64,000 nucleotides of DNA from an uncultured Saprospiraceae bacterium (GTDB lineage Bacteria; Bacteroidota; Bacteroidia; Chitinophagales; Saprospiraceae), in assembly GCA_937872385.1 (NCBI GenBank), contig CALMSO010000026.1, positions 62,001 to 126,000 on the forward strand, given 5' to 3'. The translations under genes were made by a program, and so were the position numbers. Shown piece by piece: positions 53,172 to 61,014 of the stretch. The stretch's first letter is position 1. Every line of letters starts with the position of its first letter. Under the pieces are notes generated by a model. It worked only from the letters and a program-made list of their open reading frames with translations. It was not told the DNA's origin and did no database searches.

Positions 53172-54065
53172 ATGGCCGGTAATTTAAAAGAAGTACGCGA
53201 ACGGATTCGCTCGGTGCAAAATACCCAGCAGATTACCAAGGCGATGAAAATGGTGTCGGCAGCCAAGCTACGGCGCGCGCAGCAGGCCATTGTACAAATG
53301 CGCCCTTACGCCAGCAAGCTCGACCAAATGCTGCGCAATATTCTGTCGAATACCGATGCCGATCTGGGTATTGACTTAGCTAAGGAGCGCCCGGTAGAAA
53401 AAGCCTGCTTAGTAGTCGTCACTTCCAATCGGGGTCTGTGCGGTGCTTTCAACAGCAACGTTATCAAGGCTGCCATCCAAACTATCAACACCCGCTACGC
53501 CGAGGTGCGCGCCAATGGCAACTTGACGCTACTCTTTGTAGGCAAGCGCGGCTACGACTTTATGCGCAAGCGTTATGCCGACTGTACTATCATCAGCGAC
53601 CATGTCAATTTGTTTGCAGATTTGACTTTCGACGAGGTGTCGGCAGTGTCGGGCCGGTTAATGGAAGCTTTCGAAAACAAACAATACGACGAAGTGACGG
53701 TGGCCTATGCGCGTTTCAAAAATGCAGCCACGCAGTTTGCCGAAGCAGAGCGCTTTTTGCCGGTAGCCAAAATCGAAGCTGCCGAAGACGATAAAATGCG
53801 CGCTGATTATATTTTCGAACCGGATATGGAAGGTCTTCTTTCCTACTTGGTACCGAATATCCTGCACACGCAGTTTTTCCGTTTCATGTTAGATACACAC
53901 GCTTCCGAACATGGCGCTCGTATGACTGCCATGGACAAAGCCACCGAAAACGCTTCGGACCTAATGCGCGACCTGCGCTTGAGCTACAATAAGGCTCGCC
54001 AAGAAGCCATTACCAACGAAATCCTCGAAATCGTAGGCGGGGCGGCGGCATTGGAAAGCGAATAA
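53172..54065 (+). CDS. atpG: ATP synthase subunit gamma
   Basis: 297 residues. N-terminal helix MAGNLKEVRERIRSVQNTQQITKAMKMVSAAKLRRAQ and C-terminal helix HGARMTAMDKATENASDLMRDLRLSYNKARQEAITNEILEIVGGAAAL form the rotating coiled coil; VVVTSNRGLCGAFNSNV is the Rossmann-like part. Central shaft of F1. Last gene of the operon; a terminator follows. atpD and atpC are presumably elsewhere, as usual in Bacteroidota. Confidence 0.97.
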   Translation: MAGNLKEVRERIRSVQNTQQITKAMKMVSAAKLRRAQQAIVQMRPYASKLDQMLRNILSNTDADLGIDLAKERPVEKACLVVVTSNRGLCGAFNSNVIKAAIQTINTRYAEVRANGNLTLLFVGKRGYDFMRKRYADCTIISDHVNLFADLTFDEVSAVSGRLMEAFENKQYDEVTVAYARFKNAATQFAEAERFLPVAKIEAAEDDKMRADYIFEPDMEGLLSYLVPNILHTQFFRFMLDTHASEHGARMTAMDKATENASDLMRDLRLSYNKARQEAITNEILEIVGGAAALESE

Positions 54066-54092
54066 AAGCCTTTTCTACTTGAATAATTTGAT

Positions 54093-54129
54093 AAAAGCAT
54101 TGTTTTCGAAGGTCGGAAACAGTGCTTTT
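54093..54129 (+). terminator. Terminator of the ATP synthase operon
   Basis: AAAAGCATTGTTTTC pairs with GAAACAGTGCTTTT (one G-T pair and one bulge) around an 8-nt loop and ends in TTTT, 27 bp after the atpG stop. Confidence 0.75.
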
Positions 54130-54290
54130 GTCATTATAATGCCGGGAATATTTGTATCGCCGTGTTATTTTCTGTGCAAGTTTGCCAAATTCTCTTTAAC
54201 TTAGGCTTGCTTTGGCAACGAACGCCCCACTGGGCCACACCCTTGCCAGGTTATTGTCAGAAAATACAAACCTTCTTCACGCGATCTGTT

Positions 54291-55298
54291 ATGAAAGCCA
54301 TCATTCCGGTGGCCGGCGCTGGCGCCCGGCTTCGTCCGCTCACCTATACGCAGCCCAAACCACTCATTCCGGTGGCTGGCAAGCCTATTATTTCCTTCAT
54401 TATTGACCAATTGGTATCTGTGGGCATCCGAGAGTACGTTTTTGTCATTGGTTACCTCGGCGAAAAAATTAGGGATTATGTAGAGCAAACCTACCCCGAC
54501 CTTGAGAAAGAATTCATTACACAAGAGGAGCGTCTCGGCTCCGCACATGCCATCTGGGTAGCCCGCGAAGCATGGAAAGATGCCGACCAAGTCATGATTT
54601 TCTTTGGCGATATTATTATTGACGTAGATTTTCAAAGGGTGATGGATGCCCCCGGCTCCTGCCTCGGCGTGAAGAAAGTAGCAGACCCCCGCGAGTTCGG
54701 GGTGGTGGAGTACGGCACTGATGGCATCGTGGCGCGCGTGGTCGAGAAGCCCAAAATCCCGAAATCGGATATGGCGATGGTCGGGTTTTATAAAATTCGG
54801 GAAGTAAAGACCTTCTGTGAAGCCTTAGAGTTTAATATCAATAACCAAATACTGACCAATGGCGAGTACCCCCTCACCGATGCGCTGATGCGAATGATTG
54901 AAAAAGGCGTACAGTTCCGAACGATTACCGTGGACAATTGGTTCAATTGTGGCAAAAAAGAAGTATTGCTCGAAACCAATGCCATTTTGCTCGACCGCGA
55001 GGGCTATGCTTCTGCTGATCTGCCGGAGTTCGACAGCTCGATTATCATTCATCCGGTGAGCGTGGGCAAAAATTGCCAGATTTCCAATTCTATCATCGGA
55101 CCGCACGTCACTATTGGCAATAATGCGAAGGTAAAAAATGCCATCGTCAAGGATTCGATTATCGGTAATTACGCTTCTCTGCAAGAAGTAATTCTGCAAC
55201 ATTCCGTCGTGGGCAATGACACGGCCATCACCGGGATGCGCCACAGTCTCAACATTGGCGATAATACAGAAATTGATTTTTCCTTCCCGGAACGCTAA
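54291..55298 (+). CDS. Sugar-phosphate nucleotidyltransferase with left-handed beta-helix tail
   Basis: 335 residues from the ATG at 54291; the open frame upstream lacks family similarity. MKAIIPVAGAGARLRPLTYTQPKPLIPVAGKPII is the nucleotide-binding signature; FFGDIIID holds the metal Asp; VVEKPKIPKSDMAMVGFYKI and DNWFNCGKKEVLLETN are typical of RmlA-like/UDP-glucose pyrophosphorylase-like enzymes. The C-terminal hexapeptide-like repeats (IGPHVTIGNNAKVKNAIVKDSIIGNYA) form a beta-helix. It activates a hexose-1-phosphate with NTP; glucose-1-phosphate thymidylyl- or mannose guanylyl-type specificity cannot be set. Stands alone between the atp operon and a convergent gene. Confidence 0.88.
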   Translation: MKAIIPVAGAGARLRPLTYTQPKPLIPVAGKPIISFIIDQLVSVGIREYVFVIGYLGEKIRDYVEQTYPDLEKEFITQEERLGSAHAIWVAREAWKDADQVMIFFGDIIIDVDFQRVMDAPGSCLGVKKVADPREFGVVEYGTDGIVARVVEKPKIPKSDMAMVGFYKIREVKTFCEALEFNINNQILTNGEYPLTDALMRMIEKGVQFRTITVDNWFNCGKKEVLLETNAILLDREGYASADLPEFDSSIIIHPVSVGKNCQISNSIIGPHVTIGNNAKVKNAIVKDSIIGNYASLQEVILQHSVVGNDTAITGMRHSLNIGDNTEIDFSFPER

Positions 55299-55314
55299 TG
55301 CCAGTTGCGATTTT

Positions 55315-55385
55315 TGAAATCTGATTTTCGATTTTGTAAAGTCTTGAAAAACAATATTTTGGGTGTAAATAAGTGCGTCATTTTG
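55315..55385 (+). repeat. Dispersed 71-bp intergenic repeat (family R2), copy 3
   Basis: Aligns without gaps to 2307-2377, sharing CGATTTTGTAAA and TTGAAAAACAA, 16 bp after the stop of the upstream plus-strand gene as in copy 1. The most diverged of the three. Confidence 0.7.
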
Positions 55386-55464
55386 CCGCTTACTGATTAC
55401 CAACTTATCCACTCACCAGATTATCTTAAAAAGACATAATCCTTTGATTTTCAACTAAAAAAAG

Positions 55465-55513
55465 TCTAATATCTATCATCTAACGTCTAACGTCTATTAT
55501 CTGGCATCTGGCA
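55465..55513. repeat. Second heptanucleotide tandem array
   Basis: Seven full units starting TCT (TCTAATA, TCTATCA, TCTAACG twice, TCTATTA, TCTGGCA twice) plus a partial one, ending 4 bp inside the leader to the convergent gene end at 55525. Unit sequence differs from that at 46821, unit length is the same. Confidence 0.85.
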
Positions 55514-55524
55514 TCTAAAAATTA

Positions 55525-56409
55525 TTAAACCGCTGTGCTCAGCCAAGCAATCTTTGCCGCCAAAGCTACATTTTCTTTCGCTAATTCCTTTTGTGCGTAG
55601 CGATGCAGCGCGATTACAGGCTCCTCTGATTCTAACAGCGATTGTACATACGCATCCTGACGCAGGGCCGCTACCGCTTCGGCATCAGGAGGCTCAACGA
55701 GCGCAGCTAATTGTGCCAAATCATTGCCCGTGAGTATTTTGCTATGGCGAATACTGGGAGGCAACTGGTCAAAACCAATACCCAATACATTTTGTGGCTG
55801 AAATACGGTGTGAATTGCCTCGCCGCTGGCGCGCACATAGAAAGCTCGCCCCATGCGACCCATCAAGTCCAATTTGTGCGGATCAATGCGACCGCGCTCG
55901 TCGAGAATGGCTTCATCAATGTGCATGCGCATTACCTCGCAGATCACCAGATGCCCAGCGCCGCCTCGCTCACCCAGCGGTATGATTTGATTGACCTTGC
56001 ACTCCATTTGAATGGGCGACTCAGCCACCCGAAAGGGTTTGACTACCTCAGAAGCAAGGGCCGTAAAGCCCGCTTTCGCAAATTCGCTTACCTCTTTTGG
56101 GTACTCAATGCTGGCTACGGCTGCCTGCCGAACGATATTATACGTCACTACATTAATCACTACCTCTTTGGTTTCCAGTACATTATGCAGCGTATCCTTG
56201 GTAGTATTGGTGGTCACTCGCCGATTGGAAGAAAAGACTACAATGGGTGGATTGGAGCTGAAGCAATTGAAAAAGCTATAAGGAGCTAAATTGGGCGTGC
56301 CCGCCTCGTCGAGCGTACTCACAAACGCGATGGGCCGCGGCGCAACCGCACCCACCAAAAATTGGTGAAAATCGGCAGTGGGTATGGTACCCGGTATGAT
56401 GGTCAGCAT
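55525..56409 (-). CDS. Flavin reductase family protein (FMN-binding split barrel)
   Basis: 294 residues. VGAVAPRPIAFVSTLDEAGTPNLAPYSFFNCFSSNPPIVVFSS is the flavin-binding signature of the flavin-reductase-like domain (about residues 10-200); KDTLHNVLETKEVVINVV and HLVICEVMRMHIDEAILDERGRID fit DIM6/NTAB-type members. A 90-residue C-terminal extension (TGNDLAQLAALVEPPDAEAVAAL) is helical. Such proteins bind FMN and reduce it with NAD(P)H or support a monooxygenase. It lies downstream of the ACMSD gene on the same strand, with 253 bp between. Confidence 0.88.
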   Translation of the reverse strand: MLTIIPGTIPTADFHQFLVGAVAPRPIAFVSTLDEAGTPNLAPYSFFNCFSSNPPIVVFSSNRRVTTNTTKDTLHNVLETKEVVINVVTYNIVRQAAVASIEYPKEVSEFAKAGFTALASEVVKPFRVAESPIQMECKVNQIIPLGERGGAGHLVICEVMRMHIDEAILDERGRIDPHKLDLMGRMGRAFYVRASGEAIHTVFQPQNVLGIGFDQLPPSIRHSKILTGNDLAQLAALVEPPDAEAVAALRQDAYVQSLLESEEPVIALHRYAQKELAKENVALAAKIAWLSTAV

Positions 56410-56662
56410 AGCGTGGTTTTCAGTTGAAAAAGGGCTGCTCTGGCTGGCAGTTTCAGGCTCTTAATGTAAATTTTGCCTGAAAGTAACGCCTTTTGAAAGG
56501 GCATTTAGTATAAATATGCTTTTAAAACTGTGGTGTGGATAGTTTCTTATAAAAAACTCAGTTTCAATAAATTCATAAAAGCCTAAAAATCAATTATTTA
56601 TATTTTATAATGCCTTCAGAATACACTTCCCGCTTCTATTGTAAAACCGAAACATCCTTTTC

Positions 56663-57670
56663 TCATGCAAAGGCCGAACGCTCTAATGCTAACCATTGCA
56701 AGGTATTGTCGCAAAAAATTTGTTGGACGGTCGTCTTTGGCAAGTTCATTTCGGTAACAAAAGCACCAATATCCAAATCGCCCAGCGGAAAAGGATAATC
56801 AGACCCAAGTGTAACGCGGTCAGTCCCCACCATATCAAGAATGAAACGCAGCAGCGCGGGGTCGTGCGTGATACAATCTACCCAGAATTTGCCGAGGTAT
56901 TGTCGTGGATTGACCGGATTGTCCACCGCAACTAAATCGGGGCGGCAGTTGAACCCATGCTCAATGCGCCCGATAGTGGGCAAAAACGAACCTCCTGCGT
57001 GGGCAAAACAAACGCGCAACTCCGGCAGCCTTTCAAAAATGCCACTGAAAATCAGAGAGCAAATGGCCCGAGCCGTTTCGGCAGGCATACCTACCAACCA
57101 GGGGAGCCAGTACTTGCTCATGGCTTGCATGCCCATCATGTTCCAGGGGTGTACAAACACTGCCATGCCGAGTTCCTGGCAAGCTTCAAATATGGGATAA
57201 AACGATGGTTCGCTCAGATTTTGGTCATTGATGTTGGAACCAATTTGTACCCCGACCAGCCCGATGTCTCGGCAGCGCTCCAGCTCTTCGATGGCGCGTT
57301 GGGTATCCTGCATGGGCAGCGTGCCCAGCCCAATGTACTGGCGCGGATAGTCTGCGACCAATTGAGCAATGTGGTCATTGAGAAAACGCGCTACTTCGTG
57401 CGTGTGCGCAGCCCTTGCCCAGTAGGCAAAGAGCACCGGAATGGTGGAGATCACCTGTACCTGCGTGTGGTGCGTGGCATATTCGGCGATGCGCTCGGCG
57501 GGATCCCAGCAATTGGAGCAAATTTCGCGGAAAAACGTTTCGCCACGCATCATGTGGGCATAGCCCTCGCGGTGGCGTTCGAGATGAATAAAGCCATCAT
57601 AGCCGAATTTATCTGCCCAGCGCGGCAGCTCCGGCGGGATGATGTGGGTGTGCATATCAATTTTCAACAT
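56663..57670 (-). CDS. 2-amino-3-carboxymuconate-6-semialdehyde decarboxylase (ACMSD)
   Basis: 335 residues. The zinc site starts at DMHTHI (His7, His9); FFREICSNCWDPAERI, VQVISTIPVLFAYWA, IGLGTLPMQDTQRAIEELERC, GVQIGSNINDQNL, VFVHPWNMMGMQAMSKYWLPWLVGMPAETARAICSLIFSG, CFAHAGGSF and LGSDYPFPLGDLDIG are diagnostic of ACMSD. It decarboxylates ACMS, diverting the kynurenine pathway from quinolinate/NAD to picolinate or the glutarate route. KMO of the same pathway is at 46.9 kb. It lies 76 bp downstream of pheS on minus. Confidence 0.92.
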   Translation of the reverse strand: MLKIDMHTHIIPPELPRWADKFGYDGFIHLERHREGYAHMMRGETFFREICSNCWDPAERIAEYATHHTQVQVISTIPVLFAYWARAAHTHEVARFLNDHIAQLVADYPRQYIGLGTLPMQDTQRAIEELERCRDIGLVGVQIGSNINDQNLSEPSFYPIFEACQELGMAVFVHPWNMMGMQAMSKYWLPWLVGMPAETARAICSLIFSGIFERLPELRVCFAHAGGSFLPTIGRIEHGFNCRPDLVAVDNPVNPRQYLGKFWVDCITHDPALLRFILDMVGTDRVTLGSDYPFPLGDLDIGAFVTEMNLPKTTVQQIFCDNTLQWLALERSAFA

Positions 57671-57746
57671 GGGTCAGGGCAATTTAAAGCAAGTACCAAT
57701 GATGCAGTGCAATTTTCGATACAAGGCTGCGAACCGCTAACTATTT

Positions 57747-58775
57747 TCACACTACCGTCGAAAACTGCCGCAGAAAGCGCACATCATTTTCAAAAAAGTA
57801 GCGAATATCGCCAATGTCGTATAGCCGCAGCGCCTGCCGTTCGATGCCCATTCCAAAGGCAAAACCGGAGTATTTTGTACTATCTATGCCGCAGTTGTCC
57901 AGTACTTGAGGGTCCACCATGCCACAGCCCATGATTTCGAGCCAGCCCGTACCTTTCGAAAGGCGATAATTGCGCTCATTGTCCATTCCTATCCATACGT
58001 CCATTTCGGCGCTTGGCTCGGTGAATGGAAAAAATGAAGGCCGCAGCCGGATTTTCGGGGCGCCAAACATCTCGCGGGCAAAGTACAGCAGCGTCTGTTT
58101 CATATCGGCAAAAGACACGCCTTCGTCAATGTACAAGCCCTCCACCTGATGAAACTGACAGTGCGAGCGCGCCGACACCGTCTCGTTGCGATACACCCGC
58201 CCCGGCGCAATGATGCGAATGGGCGGTTGCTGGTTCGTCATCACCCGTGCCTGCACCGGCGAGGTGTGGGTGCGCAGCAGCATCTCCGTAGAGTTGAGCA
58301 GGTAAAAAGTGTCCTGCATATCGCGGGCAGGGTGGTCTTCCGGCGTATTCATTGCGGTAAAATTGTGCCAATCATCTTCAATTTCCGGGCCATCGGCCAC
58401 CACAAAGCCGATACGTTCAAAAATACTGACAATCCGATTGAGTGTAATAGCAATCGGATGACGTGCCCCCAGCTCCAGCGGCTCACCCGGCGCACTGAGG
58501 TCAAGGCTGTCGGCGCCACGGTCTTCCACCGCTGCTTCTAAGGCTGCTTTCAGCGTGTTGAACTTCTCTTCCGCCGTGCGCATTGCCTTGTTAATCAGCT
58601 GCCCATAGTCTTTCCGCTGCTCGCCGGGCACATTCCGAATCTCGCCGGTCAGTGGTTTAATCACGTTTTTCGTACCCAAAAAACGAATACGAAACTGTTC
58701 CAACTCCGCCGGATTTTGCGGCGCGGCTTGTGCTATCTCTTCCAACAAAGTGTGCAACTGCTCAAATGCGTTCAT
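57747..58775 (-). CDS. pheS: Phenylalanine-tRNA ligase alpha subunit
   Basis: 342 residues. An N-terminal coiled coil (about 1-90, tRNA binding) precedes the class II catalytic core: GARHPIAITLNRIVSIFERIGFVVADGPEIEDDWHNFTAMNTPEDHPARDMQDTFYL (motif 2 region), LLRTHTSPVQARVM, SHCQFHQVEGLYIDEGVSFADMK, RLRPSFFPFTEPSAEMDV and GFAFGMGIERQALRLYDIGDIRYF (motif 3). Charges tRNA-Phe with the PheT subunit, encoded elsewhere. Confidence 0.97.
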   Translation of the reverse strand: MNAFEQLHTLLEEIAQAAPQNPAELEQFRIRFLGTKNVIKPLTGEIRNVPGEQRKDYGQLINKAMRTAEEKFNTLKAALEAAVEDRGADSLDLSAPGEPLELGARHPIAITLNRIVSIFERIGFVVADGPEIEDDWHNFTAMNTPEDHPARDMQDTFYLLNSTEMLLRTHTSPVQARVMTNQQPPIRIIAPGRVYRNETVSARSHCQFHQVEGLYIDEGVSFADMKQTLLYFAREMFGAPKIRLRPSFFPFTEPSAEMDVWIGMDNERNYRLSKGTGWLEIMGCGMVDPQVLDNCGIDSTKYSGFAFGMGIERQALRLYDIGDIRYFFENDVRFLRQFSTVV

Positions 58776-59180
58776 AGCTCGAATCTGTTTCTGAAATTAC
58801 AGCATCTTTGTTGCCTTTCGGCTGATACCTCCACAAAAGTAAAACTTTCGGCCCTGGAAAAAGGATGCCCAAGCGAATTTTTTATCGGCGGTGGCTTTTT
58901 TCAGCAATTTATGCTGCCGTTTTGCAAAGACACCAAGCCCCCAAAAGTGTTAAAAAAATATTTTTTTCTTATCTTTATTGTTCAAAAAATGTTAATTCAG
59001 CTTGTTTTTAAAATTGCAAATTGCTGATTTAAAAATATTTATATAAAATAAAAACGTCGAGACGCAAAAATCTGATATGTTCAAAATCGAGAAAACTGTA
59101 CTTGACAAAATCCCAAAAAAAAACCAATTTGCGAGGGTGATTTTATTTCTTAATTGTTTCATCCTTAAAACTGATTATTT
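58776..59180. other. AT-rich gene-free interval before the cysteine-rich peptide gene
   Basis: 405 bp between pheS and the small peptide gene (divergent). The right part (about 58945-59158) resembles 60800-60995, ending in the exact 75-bp repeat. No coding ORF seen. Confidence 0.7.
59084..59158 (+). repeat. 75-bp duplicated promoter/leader element, copy 1
   Basis: Identical over 75 bp to 60921-60995; similarity continues weakly further left. It includes TTG (59102-59104), a 23-bp interval and TTTG (59128-59131), matching the -33/-7 spacing with CC in place of TA. It ends 22 bp before the ATG of the cysteine-rich peptide gene. Confidence 0.92.
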
Positions 59181-59378
59181 ATGAAAAAGATGCGTATTTT
59201 GTTTTTTATGCTGTTACTCATGGGTGGTATTACATTATTGTACGCGCGTGATTGTACTACGGATTCGGATTGTAGCGGAAATGGTGGATGTGTTTGTGAA
59301 GGAAAATGGGAAGCCGGAAATTGCTTTCATGGAGGAAGTGAATGCTGTGCATGTATTGCCGATGATACTGGCGGATAA
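59181..59378 (+). CDS. Secreted cysteine-rich mini-protein
   Basis: 65 residues. Signal peptide MKKMRILFFMLLLMGGITLLYA, cleaved probably after Ala22. The 43-residue mature chain starts RDCTTDSDCSGNGGCVCEG and has eight cysteines (25, 31, 37, 39, 48, 55, 56, 58), an even number, with many Gly and Asp/Glu; it looks like a disulfide-rich, knottin- or EGF-like fold. It is not a family I recognise. Its context, upstream of propeller-type lipoproteins, recalls the NVEALA mini-proteins of Bacteroidales, which are also signal-bearing, cysteine-containing and next to six-bladed propeller lipoproteins. A secreted signal, bacteriocin or structural peptide are all open. Confidence 0.78.
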   Translation: MKKMRILFFMLLLMGGITLLYARDCTTDSDCSGNGGCVCEGKWEAGNCFHGGSECCACIADDTGG

Positions 59379-59449
59379 TTATTCTTGCCAATAATGCTTT
59401 TATAATTACAGTCAATGGTATTGAACGAAAAAAGTAAATTATTAACCTA

Positions 59450-59479
59450 TTCCCCTTCGCATATCATAGCGAGGGGGAA
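59450..59479 (+). other. Hairpin between the mini-protein and lipoprotein genes
   Basis: TTCCCCTTCGC and GCGAGGGGGAA form an 11-bp stem with one G-T pair and an 8-nt loop, 71 bp after the mini-protein stop and 14 bp before the next ATG. There is no T tract; it may lower translation of the lipoprotein relative to the peptide or protect the upstream mRNA. Confidence 0.5.
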
Positions 59480-59492
59480 ATATTTCACTCTC

Positions 59493-60698
59493 ATGCACAG
59501 CATTATATACTTCTTGTTTGTTATTATGTTATTAGCAGGATGCATCCGGCAGCCAGACGAGGTATTTGATGCGCTTTGTGAATGTCAAAACAGTTGCGCC
59601 CCCATTACTTTATCACTTAAAAAACAGGTAAATATATCAACTCAAGGGTTGCAATACGATTTTGATATTGCAGCCGTGTACGAAAAGGATAATCAATCAA
59701 CACTATGGCTTTATAATAGTTATGAAACAAAATTTTATATTTATGACCTCGTAGAGCAGCAATTGCTTGATACAATCCGGATTGCTACTGTTGGCGAGCA
59801 CGCTATCCCGGAAATATTTGGTTTTCAGGTGCTTACTCCCGATTCTATTTTAGTACATACCAATCATTATAATCAATTAATATTACTCAACGGACAGGGC
59901 GAAAAGTTAAAAACATGGACTATTAAAGGCGATTTGCCCAATGGTGGCCGCCAGGACGGTTTGTATTATTTAGCAGTTTGGAAAGATTACAACAATTTTT
60001 ATTACAATAAAAGCAATAAACAGGTTACTTTTTTTGTGCTAAATACCGGATTTCAGGCGTCTCACGCTTCCGAAAACTTTTTCTATCCACAGTTTGCTAC
60101 CTTCGACCTTATTACCAGTAGCTACCTTAGTGCTTATGGCGATTACCCGTCTATTTATAGGGAAAAGGAAAAATCCGACTATCGTTCGATGTTTCCATTT
60201 ACCGTTGCCGAAGACGAAACATGGGCGAGCTATTACAGCGCGCATTGCTTGTATATCTTTCAGCAAAACAGGCATAAACGCTCCGTTTGCGCTAAAAGTC
60301 TTTTTCTGCCCGACCGGTTTGAGTTCTTGCCCGCTGGTTTGCGCTCTGCAGAAAGGGACCCCCAACTCATTCCCAAAGGTGCTTATCACAATATCATTTA
60401 CGACCCCTGGCGGCGGCTGTTTTATCGTATTGTATTGCATCCGCTGCCGGAAAGTATTCCGGTGAACAGAGATTGGAGTGTCAGGAAGCAGGCTACCTGG
60501 TCTATCATGATTTTAGATGACACGGGTAAGTGCCTCGGCGAGACCGCTTTCGAGCCAGGAGTATATAATTTTGATCATGTTTTTGCAACGCGGGAGGGCT
60601 TATTAATCAGCATGGAAAATCCGTATAACCCTGATAATGAAGAGGAAATGCTATCTTTTGCCTTGGTTGATATAGATGAGCTGATTAATAGGAAATAG
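59493..60698 (+). CDS. DUF4221-like beta-propeller lipoprotein A
   Basis: 401 residues from the ATG at 59493; MHSIIYFLFVIMLLAGC is a perfect lipoprotein signal (LAGC, Cys17), so the earlier in-frame ATG at 59415 is disfavoured. The mature protein shows repeating beta-strand modules (TLWLYNSYETKFYIYDLVEQQLLDTI; DSILVHTNHYNQLILLNGQGEKLKTW; HNIIYDPWRRLFYRIVLHPLPE; WSIMILDDTGKCLGET; VFATREGLLISMENP) typical of DUF4221/six-bladed propeller lipoproteins. It is a diverged paralogue of the protein at 61015. Probably in the outer membrane, facing in or out unknown, and co-transcribed with the mini-protein. Confidence 0.8.
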   Translation: MHSIIYFLFVIMLLAGCIRQPDEVFDALCECQNSCAPITLSLKKQVNISTQGLQYDFDIAAVYEKDNQSTLWLYNSYETKFYIYDLVEQQLLDTIRIATVGEHAIPEIFGFQVLTPDSILVHTNHYNQLILLNGQGEKLKTWTIKGDLPNGGRQDGLYYLAVWKDYNNFYYNKSNKQVTFFVLNTGFQASHASENFFYPQFATFDLITSSYLSAYGDYPSIYREKEKSDYRSMFPFTVAEDETWASYYSAHCLYIFQQNRHKRSVCAKSLFLPDRFEFLPAGLRSAERDPQLIPKGAYHNIIYDPWRRLFYRIVLHPLPESIPVNRDWSVRKQATWSIMILDDTGKCLGETAFEPGVYNFDHVFATREGLLISMENPYNPDNEEEMLSFALVDIDELINRK

Positions 60699-60703
60699 CA
60701 AGC

Positions 60704-60729
60704 AGGATATATTTATAAAAATATATCCT
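60704..60729 (+). terminator. Terminator after lipoprotein gene A
   Basis: AGGATATATTT and AAATATATCCT form a perfect 11-bp stem with loop ATAA, followed by TT, 5 bp after the stop. Confidence 0.7.
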
Positions 60730-60920
60730 TTGGATGCAATTCACCGAACACTGAGTAAACCAAACGTTAAGCGAATGTAAAATAAATATTAAATAACAAG
60801 GGCAGCATGCATTAAAAATGTTCAAAAAATTATCTTTTTGACGAATTTTAAATTTTCAAAATGCTGATTGACATAATTTTATGCAAAAAAACTCTGAAAT
60901 GCTAAAATTCGATATGTTTG

Positions 60921-60995
60921 AAATCGAGAAAACTGTACTTGACAAAATCCCAAAAAAAAACCAATTTGCGAGGGTGATTTTATTTCTTAATTGTT
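60921..60995 (+). repeat. 75-bp duplicated promoter/leader element, copy 2
   Basis: Identical to 59084-59158. TTG at 60939-60941 and TTTG at 60965-60968 keep the -33/-7 spacing. It ends 19 bp before the ATG at 61015, nearly the same distance as in copy 1. Confidence 0.92.
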
Positions 60996-61014
60996 ATTAT
61001 CGCAAAATCGTTTT

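Larger units (their letters stand above)
60699..61014. other. AT-rich interval between the two lipoprotein genes
   Basis: 316 bp holding the terminator of lipoprotein gene A, then sequence similar to that before 59084 and the second copy of the 75-bp element. No ORF. Confidence 0.7.

Noticed and set aside
58716..59027. 103-codon plus-strand ORF before the mini-protein gene
   Set aside because: Begins antisense within pheS and then runs into AT-rich homopolymers; no motif or start signal.
59084..60995. 75-bp repeats as ends of an insertion sequence or att sites
   Set aside because: No transposase or integrase between them, no terminal inverted repeats, and both copies sit at promoter positions.
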